A DNA stretch of 64,000 nt from Paraburkholderia monticola (GTDB lineage: Bacteria; Pseudomonadota; Gammaproteobacteria; Burkholderiales; Burkholderiaceae). The notes under the pieces are model-generated. The model was not told the origin of the DNA and made no database searches. It was given only the letters and a program-made list of their open reading frames with translations. Location: assembly GCF_001580545.1 (NCBI RefSeq), contig NZ_LRBG01000037.1:558001-622000 (forward strand), in the 5' to 3' direction. Position numbers and translations under genes: made by a program. Position 1 is the stretch's first letter, and the number at the start of each line of letters is the position of its first letter. This document shows positions 52,687 through 62,280 of this stretch, one piece after another.

Positions 52687-54993
52687 ATGGTCACGACACA
52701 CAATCTCGGCTTCCCGCGCATCGGCGCACAACGCGAACTCAAGTTCGGCCTCGAACGCTACTGGAAGGGCGAATCGTCGCGCGACGAACTGAAGGCGCTC
52801 GGCGCGCAGCTGCGCGCGCGTCACTGGAACGACCAGCGCGAACTCGACCTCGCGCCCGTCGGCGATTTCGCGTTCTACGATCAGGTGCTCGACATGAGCT
52901 TCGCGCTCGGCAATCTGCCGGCGCGCGTGCAAGGCTTTCATGGCGACAAGCTCGACAACTACTTCCGCGTCGCGCGCGGGCGTTCGGCGCAGGGCGCCGA
53001 AGAGCATGCCGCCTGCTGCGGCGGCGTCGCGGCCGGCGAAATGACGAAGTGGTTCGATACCAACTACCACTACATCGTCCCCGAATTCACGGCAGAGACG
53101 GCGTTCAACCTCGACACGTCCGGCTTCCTCGAACAGCTGCGCGAAGCACGAGCCCAGGGCGTGAAAGCGAAGCCGGTGATCATCGGCCCGATCACGTATC
53201 TGTGGCTCGGCAAGGCGAAGGACGGCCCCGGCAAACTCGCCGACAAGCTCGCGCTGCTGCCGCGCCTGATGCCCGTGTATCGCGCGCTGCTCGACTATTT
53301 CAAGGTGATGGACGTCGAGTGGGTGCAGATCGACGAGCCGGTGCTCGTCACCGAACTCGATCCGGCATGGCGCGCCGCGTTCGTGACCGCGTATCAAGGC
53401 TTCGAGGAGCGCGGCGTCAAGCTGCTGCTGGCGACCTATTTCGGTCAGCTCAAGGAGAACCTGGAGCTTGCCTGCAGCTTGCCGGTCGACGGTCTGCACA
53501 TCGACGCGATCAATGCGCGCGAGGAGGTCGCCCTGGCCGCGCAGAAGCTGCCCGCGCACAGCGTGCTGTCGGTCGGCGCGATCAACGGCCGCAACATCTG
53601 GAAGACCGATCTGAACGCCACGCTCGACTGGCTCGAGCCGCTCGCGCAGCAACTCGGCGATCGTTTGTGGCTCGCGCCGTCGTGCTCGCTGCTGCACGTG
53701 CCGGTCGATCTCGCGAGCGAAGCCAGGCTCGACGCCGAAATCCGCTCGTGGCTCGCGTTCGCGCTGCAAAAGCTCGACGAGCTGAAGGTGCTCGCCACCG
53801 CCTTGAACGCCGGTCGCGACAGGGTCACGCATGAACTCGCCGCGAACGCCGCCGCGATTGCCGCGCGCCGCAACTCGCCGCGCGTGAACAACCCGGCGGT
53901 GAAGGCCGCGCTGGCCCGCATCGACGCGAACCTCGGCAACCGCCAGCACGCTTACGCCGAGCGCGCGACGAAGCAGGCCGCGCTGCTGAAGCTGCCCGCC
54001 TACCCGACCACGACAATCGGCTCGTTCCCGCAAACCGCGGAAATTCGCCATGCACGCAGCCAGTTCAGGAGCGGCGCGCTCGATCAGTCCGGCTATCAGG
54101 ACGCGATGCGCAAGGAAATCGAGCGCAGCGTGCGCGAGCAGGAAGCGCTGGGCCTCGACGTGCTGGTGCACGGCGAAGCCGAACGCAACGACATGGTCGA
54201 ATACTTCGGCGAGCAGCTCGACGGCTACGCGTTCAGCCAGTTCGGCTGGGTGCAGTCGTATGGCTCGCGCTGCGTGAAGCCGCCTATCCTGTTCGGCGAC
54301 ATCAGCCGTCCGAAGGCGATGACGGTCGAGTGGATCAGCTACGCGCAGTCGCTGACGAACAAGCCGATGAAGGGCATGCTGACAGGCCCGGTGACGATCC
54401 TGAACTGGTCGTTCGTGCGTGACGACCAGCCGCGTTCGGTGTCGTGCTATCAGCTCGCGCTGGCAATCCGCGAAGAAGTGCTCGATCTGGAGAAGGCCGG
54501 CGTGCGGGTCGTGCAGATCGACGAAGCGGCGCTGCGCGAAGGTCTGCCGCTGCGTCGCGCGCAGTGGGGCGAGTACCTGCGCTGGGCGGTGGAATCGTTC
54601 CGACTCACCGCGAACGGCGTGCGGGACGAAACGCAGATCCACACGCATATGTGCTATTCGGAGTTCAACGACATCATCGCGTCGATCGCCGATATGGATG
54701 CGGACGTGATCACGATCGAGACCTCGCGCTCGGACATGGAGCTGCTCGACGCCTTCGACGACTTCAACTACCCGAACGAGATCGGTCCGGGCGTCTATGA
54801 CATCCATTCGCCGAACATCCCGACGCAGCAGCACATCGTGCAACTGATGCGGAAGGCGGCCGAGCGGATTCCGGCGCAGCGTTTGTGGGTGAACCCGGAC
54901 TGCGGTCTGAAGACGCGTCAGTGGTCCGAGGTCCTTCCGGCGCTCACGAACATGGTGGCCGCCGCGAAGACGCTGCGCAGCCAGGCTCGGTAA
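52687..54993 (+). CDS. metE: Cobalamin-independent methionine synthase
   Basis: A 768-residue MetE of normal length with GGAAGG before its ATG. It transfers the methyl group of 5-methyltetrahydrofolate (triglutamate) to homocysteine. The N-terminal barrel starts NLGFPRIGAQRELKFGLERY. The catalytic barrel carries TTTIGSFPQTAEIRHARSQF, the zinc ligands H654 and C656 (THMCYSEFND) and C739 (NPDCGLKTRQW), and the conserved ETSRSDMELLDAF. It is controlled by the divergent metR. The long frame on the opposite strand is a shadow. Confidence 0.96.
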   Translation: MVTTHNLGFPRIGAQRELKFGLERYWKGESSRDELKALGAQLRARHWNDQRELDLAPVGDFAFYDQVLDMSFALGNLPARVQGFHGDKLDNYFRVARGRSAQGAEEHAACCGGVAAGEMTKWFDTNYHYIVPEFTAETAFNLDTSGFLEQLREARAQGVKAKPVIIGPITYLWLGKAKDGPGKLADKLALLPRLMPVYRALLDYFKVMDVEWVQIDEPVLVTELDPAWRAAFVTAYQGFEERGVKLLLATYFGQLKENLELACSLPVDGLHIDAINAREEVALAAQKLPAHSVLSVGAINGRNIWKTDLNATLDWLEPLAQQLGDRLWLAPSCSLLHVPVDLASEARLDAEIRSWLAFALQKLDELKVLATALNAGRDRVTHELAANAAAIAARRNSPRVNNPAVKAALARIDANLGNRQHAYAERATKQAALLKLPAYPTTTIGSFPQTAEIRHARSQFRSGALDQSGYQDAMRKEIERSVREQEALGLDVLVHGEAERNDMVEYFGEQLDGYAFSQFGWVQSYGSRCVKPPILFGDISRPKAMTVEWISYAQSLTNKPMKGMLTGPVTILNWSFVRDDQPRSVSCYQLALAIREEVLDLEKAGVRVVQIDEAALREGLPLRRAQWGEYLRWAVESFRLTANGVRDETQIHTHMCYSEFNDIIASIADMDADVITIETSRSDMELLDAFDDFNYPNEIGPGVYDIHSPNIPTQQHIVQLMRKAAERIPAQRLWVNPDCGLKTRQWSEVLPALTNMVAAAKTLRSQAR

Positions 54994-55226
54994 AGCGGGG
55001 GGCGGGCCGCCGCTAAGCGGTTGAACATGCAGGCCCGCGCTGCCACGGCCTTGCAGCGCTGCGCTGCACCTCGCGCACGCGGGTGTCCGTAACCGTCAGG
55101 TTAGGGGCACCCCCGTGCGCTTTTGCTTTTGAAAGTTTGCCCGTCTAACCTCGACGTACAAGCAACATACCAATACCTGTGATCGGGAACCCGAGGCGCG
55201 GCCGCGTGCCGCGTGAAGCCGTGAAC
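54994..55226. other. Intergenic region after metE
   Basis: A possible weak terminator: GTGTCC pairs with GGGCAC around a nested AACC/GGTT stem at about 55082-55107, with CTTTTGCTTTT downstream. Otherwise nothing recognised. Confidence 0.35.
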
Positions 55227-55493
55227 GTGAAACGTCTGACTGTTTATGCAAGCCCGGGATCGCTGCACGTCGTCGCAATCTGGAAAAGTCTGATTGAGCA
55301 GCGTGCGCAGGTGTGCGGCTGGTCCGTGCACGTGAATAGCGCGGGAGGTCGGGAGTCGCTGAGCGTCGATCTGGTCGATTGCCCGCCAGATCGTCTCGCG
55401 ATCATCTCGGCCGCGCTGAGCACGGGACCGATGACTGTACTGATGACCGATACCGAGGCGGGTTCGACGACAGGCAGCCACCGATCAAGGTGA
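55227..55493 (+). CDS. Small hypothetical protein
   Basis: A frame of about 88 codons from GTG 55227 (the frame is open from ATG 55179). The product, with VKRLTVYASPGSLHVVAIWK and VDLVDCPPDRLAIISAALST, has a plausible alpha-beta pattern, but no ribosome site precedes any start and no family is recognised. It ends in a Ser/Thr/Arg-rich tail. It may be a real small gene or chance; confidence is low. Confidence 0.3.
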   Translation: MKRLTVYASPGSLHVVAIWKSLIEQRAQVCGWSVHVNSAGGRESLSVDLVDCPPDRLAIISAALSTGPMTVLMTDTEAGSTTGSHRSR

Positions 55494-55797
55494 ACGCGGC
55501 CGTGGCGAGCGTCGCGTCGCGCTCCACCTGGGGCCGCATCCAACCGCGCTTCTCACGCGCGTTGCCGTCGATGATCGTCAGCGCCTCCTCGTTGTTTGCA
55601 CTTCCGCGCCCGCGCTCGCCCTCGCGCAGCCGGTTTTCCGCCTGACAGAACCCGCGACACCGGCTTTACGTTGTGCGGATCGCCGTAAGTTTCTGCCGGC
55701 GGTATGCTCGTTGCTGAAGGTGGAAGACCAGCGGATCCGCGCGCCGCCATCGCAATCGATGCGCGCGCGGTCCGCTGCGCATGCGGAGGAGGCGGCG
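55494..55797. other. Intergenic region upstream of the Pcm-Ere fusion gene
   Basis: About 300 bases. Frames on both strands are arginine-rich. A minus-strand stretch reading NNEEALTIIDGNAREKRGWM looks protein-like but has no start or family, and is at most a fragment. The right end carries GGAGGAGG for the next gene. Confidence 0.35.
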
Positions 55798-57798
55798 ATG
55801 AGCGATTTCGACGATGCGCGCGCATGGATGGTCGAACGACAGATCGTGCGGCGCGGCGTGCGCGACCACCACGTGATCTCGGCGATGCGCCGCGTGCCGC
55901 GCGAGGCGTTCGTGCCATCCGAGTTCCGCGACTTCGCGTACGACGATACACCGCTGCCGATCGGCGGCGAGCAGTCGATCTCGCAACCGTTCATCGTCGC
56001 GAAGATGCTCGAAGCGGCCGATCTGCATCCAGGCGATCACGTGCTCGACATCGGCACGGGCTCCGGCTATGCGGCCGCGATCGCCGCGGAGATCGCGGGC
56101 CGGGTGGATTCGATCGAGCGCGACGCGAGCCTCGCCGAGGGCGCGCGCGAGCGCCTGCAGCGGCTCGGCTACGAGAACGTCGAGGTGCATATCGGCGACG
56201 GCACGGTGGGTTTCGCCGCGCATGCGCCCTATAACGCGATCATCGCGGCGGCGGGCGGCCCGCATGTGCCGCAGGCGCTGCGTGCCCAACTGGCTCCCGG
56301 TGGCCGGCTGGTGATGCCGGTCGGCAGCAGCCGCAGCCATCAGCGGCTCGTGAAGATCGTGCGGCGCGGCGAACACGACTACGACGAACACGGCTTGGGC
56401 GAAGTGCGCTTCGTGCCGCTCGTCGGCGACGATGGCTGGCCCGAGCCGGGGAGCGCGCCGCATGCGAACGCGCGGCCGGCATCGCAGCCCACGCCGCCCG
56501 CGCTCGAAGCCGCGATTCGCGACGCGGCCGAACCGTTGCCCGACCTCGATGCCCCGGAATTCGCGGCGTTTTTCGACCGCTTCGCCGGGCGGCGCGTCGT
56601 GCTGCTCGGCGAGGCCAGTCACGGTACCTCTGAGTTTTATCGCGCGCGGGCGGCGATCACACGACGCCTCATCGAGCACCACGGCTTTTCGATGATCGCG
56701 GTCGAGGCCGACTGGCCCGACGCGGCGATTATCGACCGGCATGTGCGCGATCGACCGATGCCCGGCGAGCGGTCCCGGCCGTTTCGCCGCTTTCCGACCT
56801 GGATGTGGCGCAACACGGACTTCATGGGCTTCGTCGCGTGGCTGCGCTCGCACAACGCCGCGCACCGCGAGCGCGAGACGCGCTTTTACGGGCTCGACAT
56901 CTACAGTCTGTCGGAATCGATCGACGTGGTGCTGCGCTACCTCGACAGCGTCGACCCGGCCGCGGCCCGGATCGCTCGCGAGCGCTATGGGTGCCTCAGT
57001 CCGTGGCAGCAAGATCCGGCCGTCTATGGACGCGCGGCGATTACCGGCGGCTACGCGCGGTGCGAAGAGCAGGTGATCGCGCAGCTCGGCGATCTGCTGA
57101 AAAACCGGCTCGCCTATGCGCGCGAGGACGGCGAGGGATTCCTCGACGCGGCGCAGAACGCGCGGCTCGTCGCGGTCGCCGAGCAGTACTATCGCGCGAT
57201 GTACTACGGCGGCCCGCAAAGCTGGAATCTGCGCGACACGCATATGTTCGACACGCTGCGTTACGCGCTCGACCGCCATGGGCCGCGCGCGCGCGCGGTC
57301 GTGTGGGCGCACAACTCGCATATCGGCGACGCGAGCGCAACGGAGAGGGGCCGCGCGCAGGACGAGATCAATCTCGGCCAGTTGTGCCGCGCGTATTTCG
57401 GCGACGCGGTCGCGCTGATCGGGTTCGGCACGCACAGCGGCACGCTCGCCACGGCGAGCGACTGGGGCGGACCGATGGAGGTGAAGACCGTGGCGCCGTC
57501 GCTCGCGGGCAGCGTCGAATTCAGCATGCACGGCACCGGTCTCGCGCGCTTCCTGCTCGACCTGCGGCCAGGCGTGCACGACGCGCTGCGCGAACGGCTG
57601 CGCGAGCCGCTATTGGAGCGCTTCATCGGCGTCATCTATCGGCCGGAGAGCGAGCGGCATAGCCACTACGCGCAAGCGTCGCTGGCCGAGCAATTCGATG
57701 CGTTCGTGTGGTTCGATCGCACCAGCGCGGTGACCGCGCTGCCCGTTTCGGTCGACGAACACGACCACGCGGCGCAGACCTTTCCCTTCGGCGTGTGA
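55798..57798 (+). CDS. Fusion: protein-L-isoaspartate O-methyltransferase plus erythromycin-esterase-like domain
   Basis: A 666-residue protein with GGAGGAGG upstream of ATG 55798. Residues 1-215 are a Pcm domain: QIVRRGVRDHHVISAMRRVP, PIGGEQSISQPFIVAKMLE and the SAM-binding VLDIGTGSGYAAAIAAEIAG. After a linker (about 220-250) comes an erythromycin-esterase-like domain (about 255-660) with LLGEASHGTSEFYRARAAIT, containing E272 and H275 of the Ere active site, VEADWPDAAIIDRHVR and VWAHNSHIGDAS. Pcm repairs isoaspartyl residues; the second domain resembles EreA-type hydrolases but its substrate is unknown. Fusion of repair and hydrolase domains on one chain may indicate a stress-survival enzyme (inference). 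It is followed by an antiporter gene 196 bases downstream. Confidence 0.92.
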   Translation: MSDFDDARAWMVERQIVRRGVRDHHVISAMRRVPREAFVPSEFRDFAYDDTPLPIGGEQSISQPFIVAKMLEAADLHPGDHVLDIGTGSGYAAAIAAEIAGRVDSIERDASLAEGARERLQRLGYENVEVHIGDGTVGFAAHAPYNAIIAAAGGPHVPQALRAQLAPGGRLVMPVGSSRSHQRLVKIVRRGEHDYDEHGLGEVRFVPLVGDDGWPEPGSAPHANARPASQPTPPALEAAIRDAAEPLPDLDAPEFAAFFDRFAGRRVVLLGEASHGTSEFYRARAAITRRLIEHHGFSMIAVEADWPDAAIIDRHVRDRPMPGERSRPFRRFPTWMWRNTDFMGFVAWLRSHNAAHRERETRFYGLDIYSLSESIDVVLRYLDSVDPAAARIARERYGCLSPWQQDPAVYGRAAITGGYARCEEQVIAQLGDLLKNRLAYAREDGEGFLDAAQNARLVAVAEQYYRAMYYGGPQSWNLRDTHMFDTLRYALDRHGPRARAVVWAHNSHIGDASATERGRAQDEINLGQLCRAYFGDAVALIGFGTHSGTLATASDWGGPMEVKTVAPSLAGSVEFSMHGTGLARFLLDLRPGVHDALRERLREPLLERFIGVIYRPESERHSHYAQASLAEQFDAFVWFDRTSAVTALPVSVDEHDHAAQTFPFGV

Positions 57799-57994
57799 GA
57801 TCACTCGGCACGGCGCTGCGTCAGGCGAGGAACGCGGCTTGCAACGCAAGGGACAGGACATATCCCGCTTGTCCGGACCGAGGAGGCCGCCCATGAACAA
57901 GGTTGTACAGCGCTTTGCCAGCGCCCCTAGCCGTGCCCGCTAGCGGCGGCGCGGTGGTCGTGTCGCCGTCGCGGCGCATGCTCGCCATCCCGCC

Positions 57995-59299
57995 ATGAGA
58001 GACGAACCGGTCTGGTTCCTGCTGATCGGCGCATTGCTCACGTTCATGGCCGTCGCGCGCGGGCCGATCCGCCGTCTGCCGCTGACGGGCGCGATGATCT
58101 ATCTGCTGGTCGGCGTGGCGGTGGGTCCGACCATGTCGGGGCTCGTCGGGATCGATCTGCTCGGCAATACCGCGTTGCTCGCGACGCTCGCCGAAGTCGG
58201 GCTCGTCGTGTCGCTGTTTTCGATCGGCATGCATCTGCGCGTGCGGCCGCGCAATCCGCTGTGGCTGTTGCCGCTGCGACTCGGCGGTCCCGCAATGCTC
58301 ATCACCGTGGCGTTGATGTTCGGCTTCACCGCGCTGTTGACCGGACGCGCCGACGGCGCGGCGTTGTTCCTCGCGGCCGCGCTCGCGCCGACCGACCCGG
58401 TGCTCGCCAACGAATTGCGCGTGACGCAAGCCGGCGACGACGAACCCGTGCGATTCGCGTTGTCCGGTGAAGGCGGCCTGAACGACGGCGCCGCCTATCC
58501 GTTTGCGGTGTTGGGCTTGACGCTGGCCGGCGCGAAGCTGTTCGGCTCGGGCAGCGGCGTGCATTTCGTCGGCTCGGTGTTGTGGGGGATCGTGAGCGCG
58601 CTCGTGATCGGCTGCGTATTCGCGATCGTGTTCGCGCGCGTGATTTTCTTTTTACGCACGCGCTACGGCGAAGCGATCGGTTTCGACGGCTTTCTCGCGC
58701 TAGGCCTGATGTCGACGTCGTATGGCGCGGCGCTGTTGTTGCAGGCGTATGCGTTCGTCGCGGTGTTCGTCGCGGGTGTCGCGCTGCGTCATGAGGAATT
58801 GCGCGCGACGGGCGACAAGAATCCCTCGGAGCTGCTCGAGGAGGTGCAGCACGGTGAGCAGCTCGACGTCGCCCAGGACCCGGAAAAGGCGCACGCGGTC
58901 CTCGCCGAATCGATGATGGAATTTACGATCGAAATGGAGCGGATTGCGGAGATGTCGCTGATGCTGATCATCGGTTGCGTCGTGTCCGCGCATTGGCGCG
59001 AGATGCTCGACGTGCGTGCCGTATTGCCCGTGGTGTTTCTGTTTTTCGTCGCGCGACCGGTGTCCGTCGTGGCGTCGATGTTCGGCGCGCGCATCGACAA
59101 CGCTCAGCGGTATCTGATGGCGTGGATGGGAATTCGCGGTGTCGGCGCGTTCTACTACCTGATGTTCGGCCTCGAATACGCGCGTGGCGCGATGGCGCCA
59201 CTGTTGCCGACCGTGCTCGATGCGATCGTGTTGTCGGTGCTGCTGCATGGCTCGACCGCGAACTATCTGTTGCGGCGGTATCACGGCCGGCGTCGCTGA
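57995..59299 (+). CDS. Cation:proton antiporter (CPA1, NhaP-like)
   Basis: A 434-residue membrane protein with about twelve helices. The ion-site signature is ALAPTDPVLANELRV (about 128-142) followed by LSGEGGLNDGAAYPFAVLGL (about 154-173), in which the conserved Asp pair of CPA1 exchangers occurs. MRDEPVWFLLIGALLTFMAV is the first helix. There is an internal hydrophilic loop (about 268-310), EELRATGDKNPSELLEEVQH. It exchanges sodium or potassium for protons. It is on the same strand as the Pcm fusion but separated by 196 bases and may have its own promoter. Confidence 0.9.
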   Translation: MRDEPVWFLLIGALLTFMAVARGPIRRLPLTGAMIYLLVGVAVGPTMSGLVGIDLLGNTALLATLAEVGLVVSLFSIGMHLRVRPRNPLWLLPLRLGGPAMLITVALMFGFTALLTGRADGAALFLAAALAPTDPVLANELRVTQAGDDEPVRFALSGEGGLNDGAAYPFAVLGLTLAGAKLFGSGSGVHFVGSVLWGIVSALVIGCVFAIVFARVIFFLRTRYGEAIGFDGFLALGLMSTSYGAALLLQAYAFVAVFVAGVALRHEELRATGDKNPSELLEEVQHGEQLDVAQDPEKAHAVLAESMMEFTIEMERIAEMSLMLIIGCVVSAHWREMLDVRAVLPVVFLFFVARPVSVVASMFGARIDNAQRYLMAWMGIRGVGAFYYLMFGLEYARGAMAPLLPTVLDAIVLSVLLHGSTANYLLRRYHGRRR

Positions 59300-59336
59300 A
59301 GGAAGCGGGCAGCGTGCGCGGCCCGGTGTGTGTCCG

Positions 59337-60098
59337 CTACGCCAGCAGCTTCGATATCTGCGCGGCCGCGCGCTTGACCGGCAGCGCCAGCGCTTCGTCG
59401 TGCTCCGGCCGATCGGCGAACAGCCGCGAGGGCCCGGCGATGCTGAGCGCCGCCACCGGGTTGCCCGCGGCGTCGAGGATCGGCGCCGCGCACGAGTCGA
59501 TGCCCGCTTCGAGTCCCGAATGGCTCCACGCGCAGCCGTCCGCACGCACCTCGGCGAGACGCGCCGACAGCGCATCGAACGAGGGCGCGTCCTCCTCGGG
59601 CCATTGCGTCGCGCACATCTGCTCGAGTTCCGCGCGGGGGAGCAGCGCGAGCATCGCGAGCCCCGGCGTCGCGCGATACGCGGGCAGCCGGCTGCCGACC
59701 CGAATCTGACTGACGAGCGGCGTGTCCGGCACTTCGGCGAGCGAGTAGACGATGTCCGCGCCCTCGCGCACGACCAGATACGCGGACATGCGTGTCGACA
59801 CGGCGAGTGTCGGCAGCACGGCGCGCGCATGCGCGATCAGATCCGACGACCCCAGCGCGGCCGCCGCCAGCGTCAGAAACGGCATCCCGAGACGATGCCC
59901 GCTGCCGTCCTCGACGATCAGGCCGAGCGCTTCGAGCGACGCGATCAGCCGCATCAGCGTGATGCGATTCACGCCGAGCTGCCGCGCCGCTTCGCTGACG
60001 TTGCCGGTTTGTCCGCCTTCGGCAATGAAGCGCAACAGCCGGAACGAGCGGTCGACGGCGTTCGGGGCTTCGGTGCTGCGTTCAGAACGGTCAGGCAT
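59337..60098 (-). CDS. IclR-family transcriptional regulator
   Basis: A 253-residue regulator. The N-terminal winged helix reads DRSFRLLRFIAEGGQTGNVS and ARQLGVNRITLMRLIASLEA; the effector domain includes RMSAYLVVREGADIVYSLAE and IDSCAAPILDAAGNPVAALS, typical for aromatic-acid-responsive members. It is followed, after 33 bases, by the end of a FAD monooxygenase gene transcribed the same way, so the order is monooxygenase then regulator. It probably regulates the catabolic cluster to its right (inference). Confidence 0.92.
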   Translation of the reverse strand: MPDRSERSTEAPNAVDRSFRLLRFIAEGGQTGNVSEAARQLGVNRITLMRLIASLEALGLIVEDGSGHRLGMPFLTLAAAALGSSDLIAHARAVLPTLAVSTRMSAYLVVREGADIVYSLAEVPDTPLVSQIRVGSRLPAYRATPGLAMLALLPRAELEQMCATQWPEEDAPSFDALSARLAEVRADGCAWSHSGLEAGIDSCAAPILDAAGNPVAALSIAGPSRLFADRPEHDEALALPVKRAAAQISKLLA

Positions 60099-60131
60099 GC
60101 GTTGAGCGGGGAGCGGGGTAAGGGACAGCGA

Positions 60132-61253
60132 TCATGCCACAGGAACCGTCCACGCATCGTAGCCGTAGACCCAGTCGGCGTTGCCGCCTTCCTTGAGCCA
60201 GTTGTTGCCGCGCGAGCCGATCTGGATGCGCGCGGTGCGCTCGCGGCGCGCGTTTTCGTAGCGCGCGAGCGCGGCACCGAGCGTCCCGGCCGAGGCGCCG
60301 TCGAGCGCGCGCGACAGCACGACCGCGTCTTCGATCGCCATGCCGGCGCCCTGGGCCATGAACGGCATCATCGGATGGCAGGCGTCGCCGAGCAGCGTGA
60401 AGTTGCCGCGGCTCCATTGCGACAACGGCTCGCGCACGTACAGCGCCGAGGCGAGCACGGTATCGCAGGCGGCCAGCAGCGTTTTCGCGTCGGCGTGAAA
60501 GTGCCGGTAGGCCTCGCGCAGCGCGTCGGGGTCGCCGGGGGCGGTCCACGATTCGTGGGTCCAGTCGGGCTGCGCGGTCGTCGCGAAGATGAACACGTCG
60601 CGGCCGCGATTTAGCGGGAACGTGACGATCTGCGATTCCGGCGTCGGGCCCCACCATTTGACGAACGCGCCGGTTTCGAGGTTGGCGAGTCGCGTGGCGG
60701 GCACCACCGCGCGATACGAGACCACGCCGGTGAACTGCGGCGCATCAGGGCCGAGGATGAATTCGCGCACACCGGAATGGATGCCGTCCGCGCCGATCAC
60801 GAGATCGAAGCGATGCTCGGTGTTGTCCGCGAGCGCGACGGTTGCGGCGCCATCTTCCTGCGTGAGCTTCGTCACGCGATGGCCGAGCCGCAACGCGCCG
60901 GCAGGCATCGCGGCTTCGAGCGCCGCGATCACGTCGGCGCGGTGCATCGTCAGTTGCGGGGCGCCGTACTTGATCTCGGCTTCATCCGACAGCGGTAGAT
61001 GCGAGGTCACTTCGCCGGTATCCCACATCCGGCTGATGCGTGCCGACGGCCGCGCGGCGGTTTCGCGCAGCGTCGCGCCGATGCCGAGGCCGTCGAGCGC
61101 GCGCACCGCGTTTGGCGTCAGGTTGATATCGGCGCCGACGCGTCCGAAACGCTCGGCCTGTTCGAACACGACCACGTCATGACCTTGCTTGTGCAGCGCA
61201 ATCGCCGCCGCGAGGCCGCCGATTCCGCCGCCATTGATCCCGATCTTCAGCAC
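60132..61253 (-). CDS. FAD-dependent aromatic hydroxylase (6-hydroxynicotinate 3-monooxygenase/salicylate hydroxylase type)
   Basis: A 373-residue class A flavoprotein monooxygenase. The start is GTG 61253 with AGGAG 6 bases upstream. The dinucleotide fold is GINGGGIGGLAAAIALHKQG (G-x-G-x2-G), the DG motif is DLVIGADGIHS and the GD motif LLGDACHPMMPFMAQGAGMA. The C-terminal NADWVYGYDAW matches NicC-type 6-hydroxynicotinate 3-monooxygenases rather than plain salicylate hydroxylase, but the substrate remains inferred. It is the first gene of a leftward transcript with the IclR regulator behind it. Confidence 0.9.
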   Translation of the reverse strand: MLKIGINGGGIGGLAAAIALHKQGHDVVVFEQAERFGRVGADINLTPNAVRALDGLGIGATLRETAARPSARISRMWDTGEVTSHLPLSDEAEIKYGAPQLTMHRADVIAALEAAMPAGALRLGHRVTKLTQEDGAATVALADNTEHRFDLVIGADGIHSGVREFILGPDAPQFTGVVSYRAVVPATRLANLETGAFVKWWGPTPESQIVTFPLNRGRDVFIFATTAQPDWTHESWTAPGDPDALREAYRHFHADAKTLLAACDTVLASALYVREPLSQWSRGNFTLLGDACHPMMPFMAQGAGMAIEDAVVLSRALDGASAGTLGAALARYENARRERTARIQIGSRGNNWLKEGGNADWVYGYDAWTVPVA

Positions 61254-61527
61254 GTCGTCTCTCCTATGTTCATAAATGAACATATTGCTATGAATTTGAA
61301 CAGGTTCGATTGTGGCCAGAAAATATCCGGATTGCAACGGGTTTTGGCGCGGGGGAGCTTGGGACAATCCCTCGGTGAGGGCAAAGAGGCGCTGTGACCG
61401 TTCACGCGGAACGCGTCACCGAGCGTGGGAAACCGAGCGTGGGAAACCGAGCGAGTGGCTCGAAAGACTTGCGAGGATCAGCGACCGCGCAGCGAGGCGC
61501 TACGCGGTGTCGGGATGGAACGACCTG
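61254..61527. other. Intergenic region with tandem repeats
   Basis: Contains the 14-bp tandem repeat at 61418-61453 and the probable promoter of the hydroxylase gene (ATGAACATATT, TGAATTTGAACA near 61270-61305). No gene. Confidence 0.45.
61418..61453. repeat. 14-bp tandem repeat, 2.6 copies
   Basis: ACCGAGCGTGGGAA occurs twice in tandem, with a third partial copy ACCGAGCG. It lies about 75 bases past the stop of the binding-protein gene on the left. Likely a slippage product; no function evident. Confidence 0.7.
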
Positions 61528-62262
61528 CTACTCGGCGGCTGCAACCGATGCCCCAGCGATCTGGTGCCGCGCGAGCGAGTCCGCGACGAAGCCCGCCGCC
61601 TTCACTTCCTCGACAAACGAACGCAGTGCCAGAGCCGCCGCCTCGCCGCGGGTCTTCGAGACGCCCATCGCCTGCCGGATCACCATGAAGCGCTCGTCGA
61701 GCAGCCGCAGCCCGGCGGTTTGCTTCGCATCGGCTTCGAGTTGTTGCTTTACCCCCGCGGCCACTTCCAGATGCTGCTCGATGAAAGTCGGCACGACACT
61801 CGGCGAGCTTGGTGCGCGCACGATTTGCGCAGCCTTCAACTCGCGCGTCAGAAACAGATCGTACGCACTGCCTTTGCCGACCACGACCCGGTTGTGCGGC
61901 TGATCCACCTGCTGATTGGTTCGCACCGGCGAGTCGTCGCGCACGAGATAGAAGCCTTCGATCAACACATAGGGCGCCGTGAACGCAATCGTTTCGCCGC
62001 GCAACGGATCGATCGCGAAGAAGCCGAAATCCGCGCGCTCCTCGCTGACCGCCTGCACCGATTGGCCGGCCGTATCGAAGACCACCAGCTCCAGTTCGAC
62101 GTTCAATCTGGCGGCGAACGCGCGCGCGAGATCGATCGATACGCCGAACGGTTCACCGGACTCAGGGTGACGATTGGCGAGGATCGGGTTGCCGAGATTG
62201 ATCGATGCGCGCAGTTTGCCCGTGGGTGCAAACGCGGCGACGACGGAGGGATCGATGGTCAT
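61528..62262 (-). CDS. Solute-binding-protein family 3 protein without a signal peptide
   Basis: A 244-residue SBP_bac_3-type domain: FAPTGKLRASINLGNPILAN, FGVSIDLARAFAARLNVELE and DFGFFAIDPLRGETIAFTAP are the family's opening motifs, closed by AADSL-like GFVADSLARHQIAG. Unlike transport SBPs, neither ATG 62262 nor the longer open frame gives a signal peptide, so the protein is predicted cytoplasmic; it may sense or sequester a ligand. A strong terminator lies just upstream (62281-62327), between it and the MFS permease, so it needs its own promoter or readthrough. Proximity to the hydroxylase suggests a related substrate (inference). Confidence 0.82.
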   Translation of the reverse strand: MTIDPSVVAAFAPTGKLRASINLGNPILANRHPESGEPFGVSIDLARAFAARLNVELELVVFDTAGQSVQAVSEERADFGFFAIDPLRGETIAFTAPYVLIEGFYLVRDDSPVRTNQQVDQPHNRVVVGKGSAYDLFLTRELKAAQIVRAPSSPSVVPTFIEQHLEVAAGVKQQLEADAKQTAGLRLLDERFMVIRQAMGVSKTRGEAAALALRSFVEEVKAAGFVADSLARHQIAGASVAAAE

Positions 62263-62280
62263 AAGGGCTCGCGTGGCCTG

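Noticed and set aside
52612..54843. 743-codon frame on the minus strand opposite metE
   Set aside because: Antisense shadow of metE caused by GC-rich third positions.
55666..57579. 637-codon frame on the minus strand opposite the Pcm-Ere fusion
   Set aside because: Composition dominated by Arg, Ala and His, no domain, full overlap with a clear gene.
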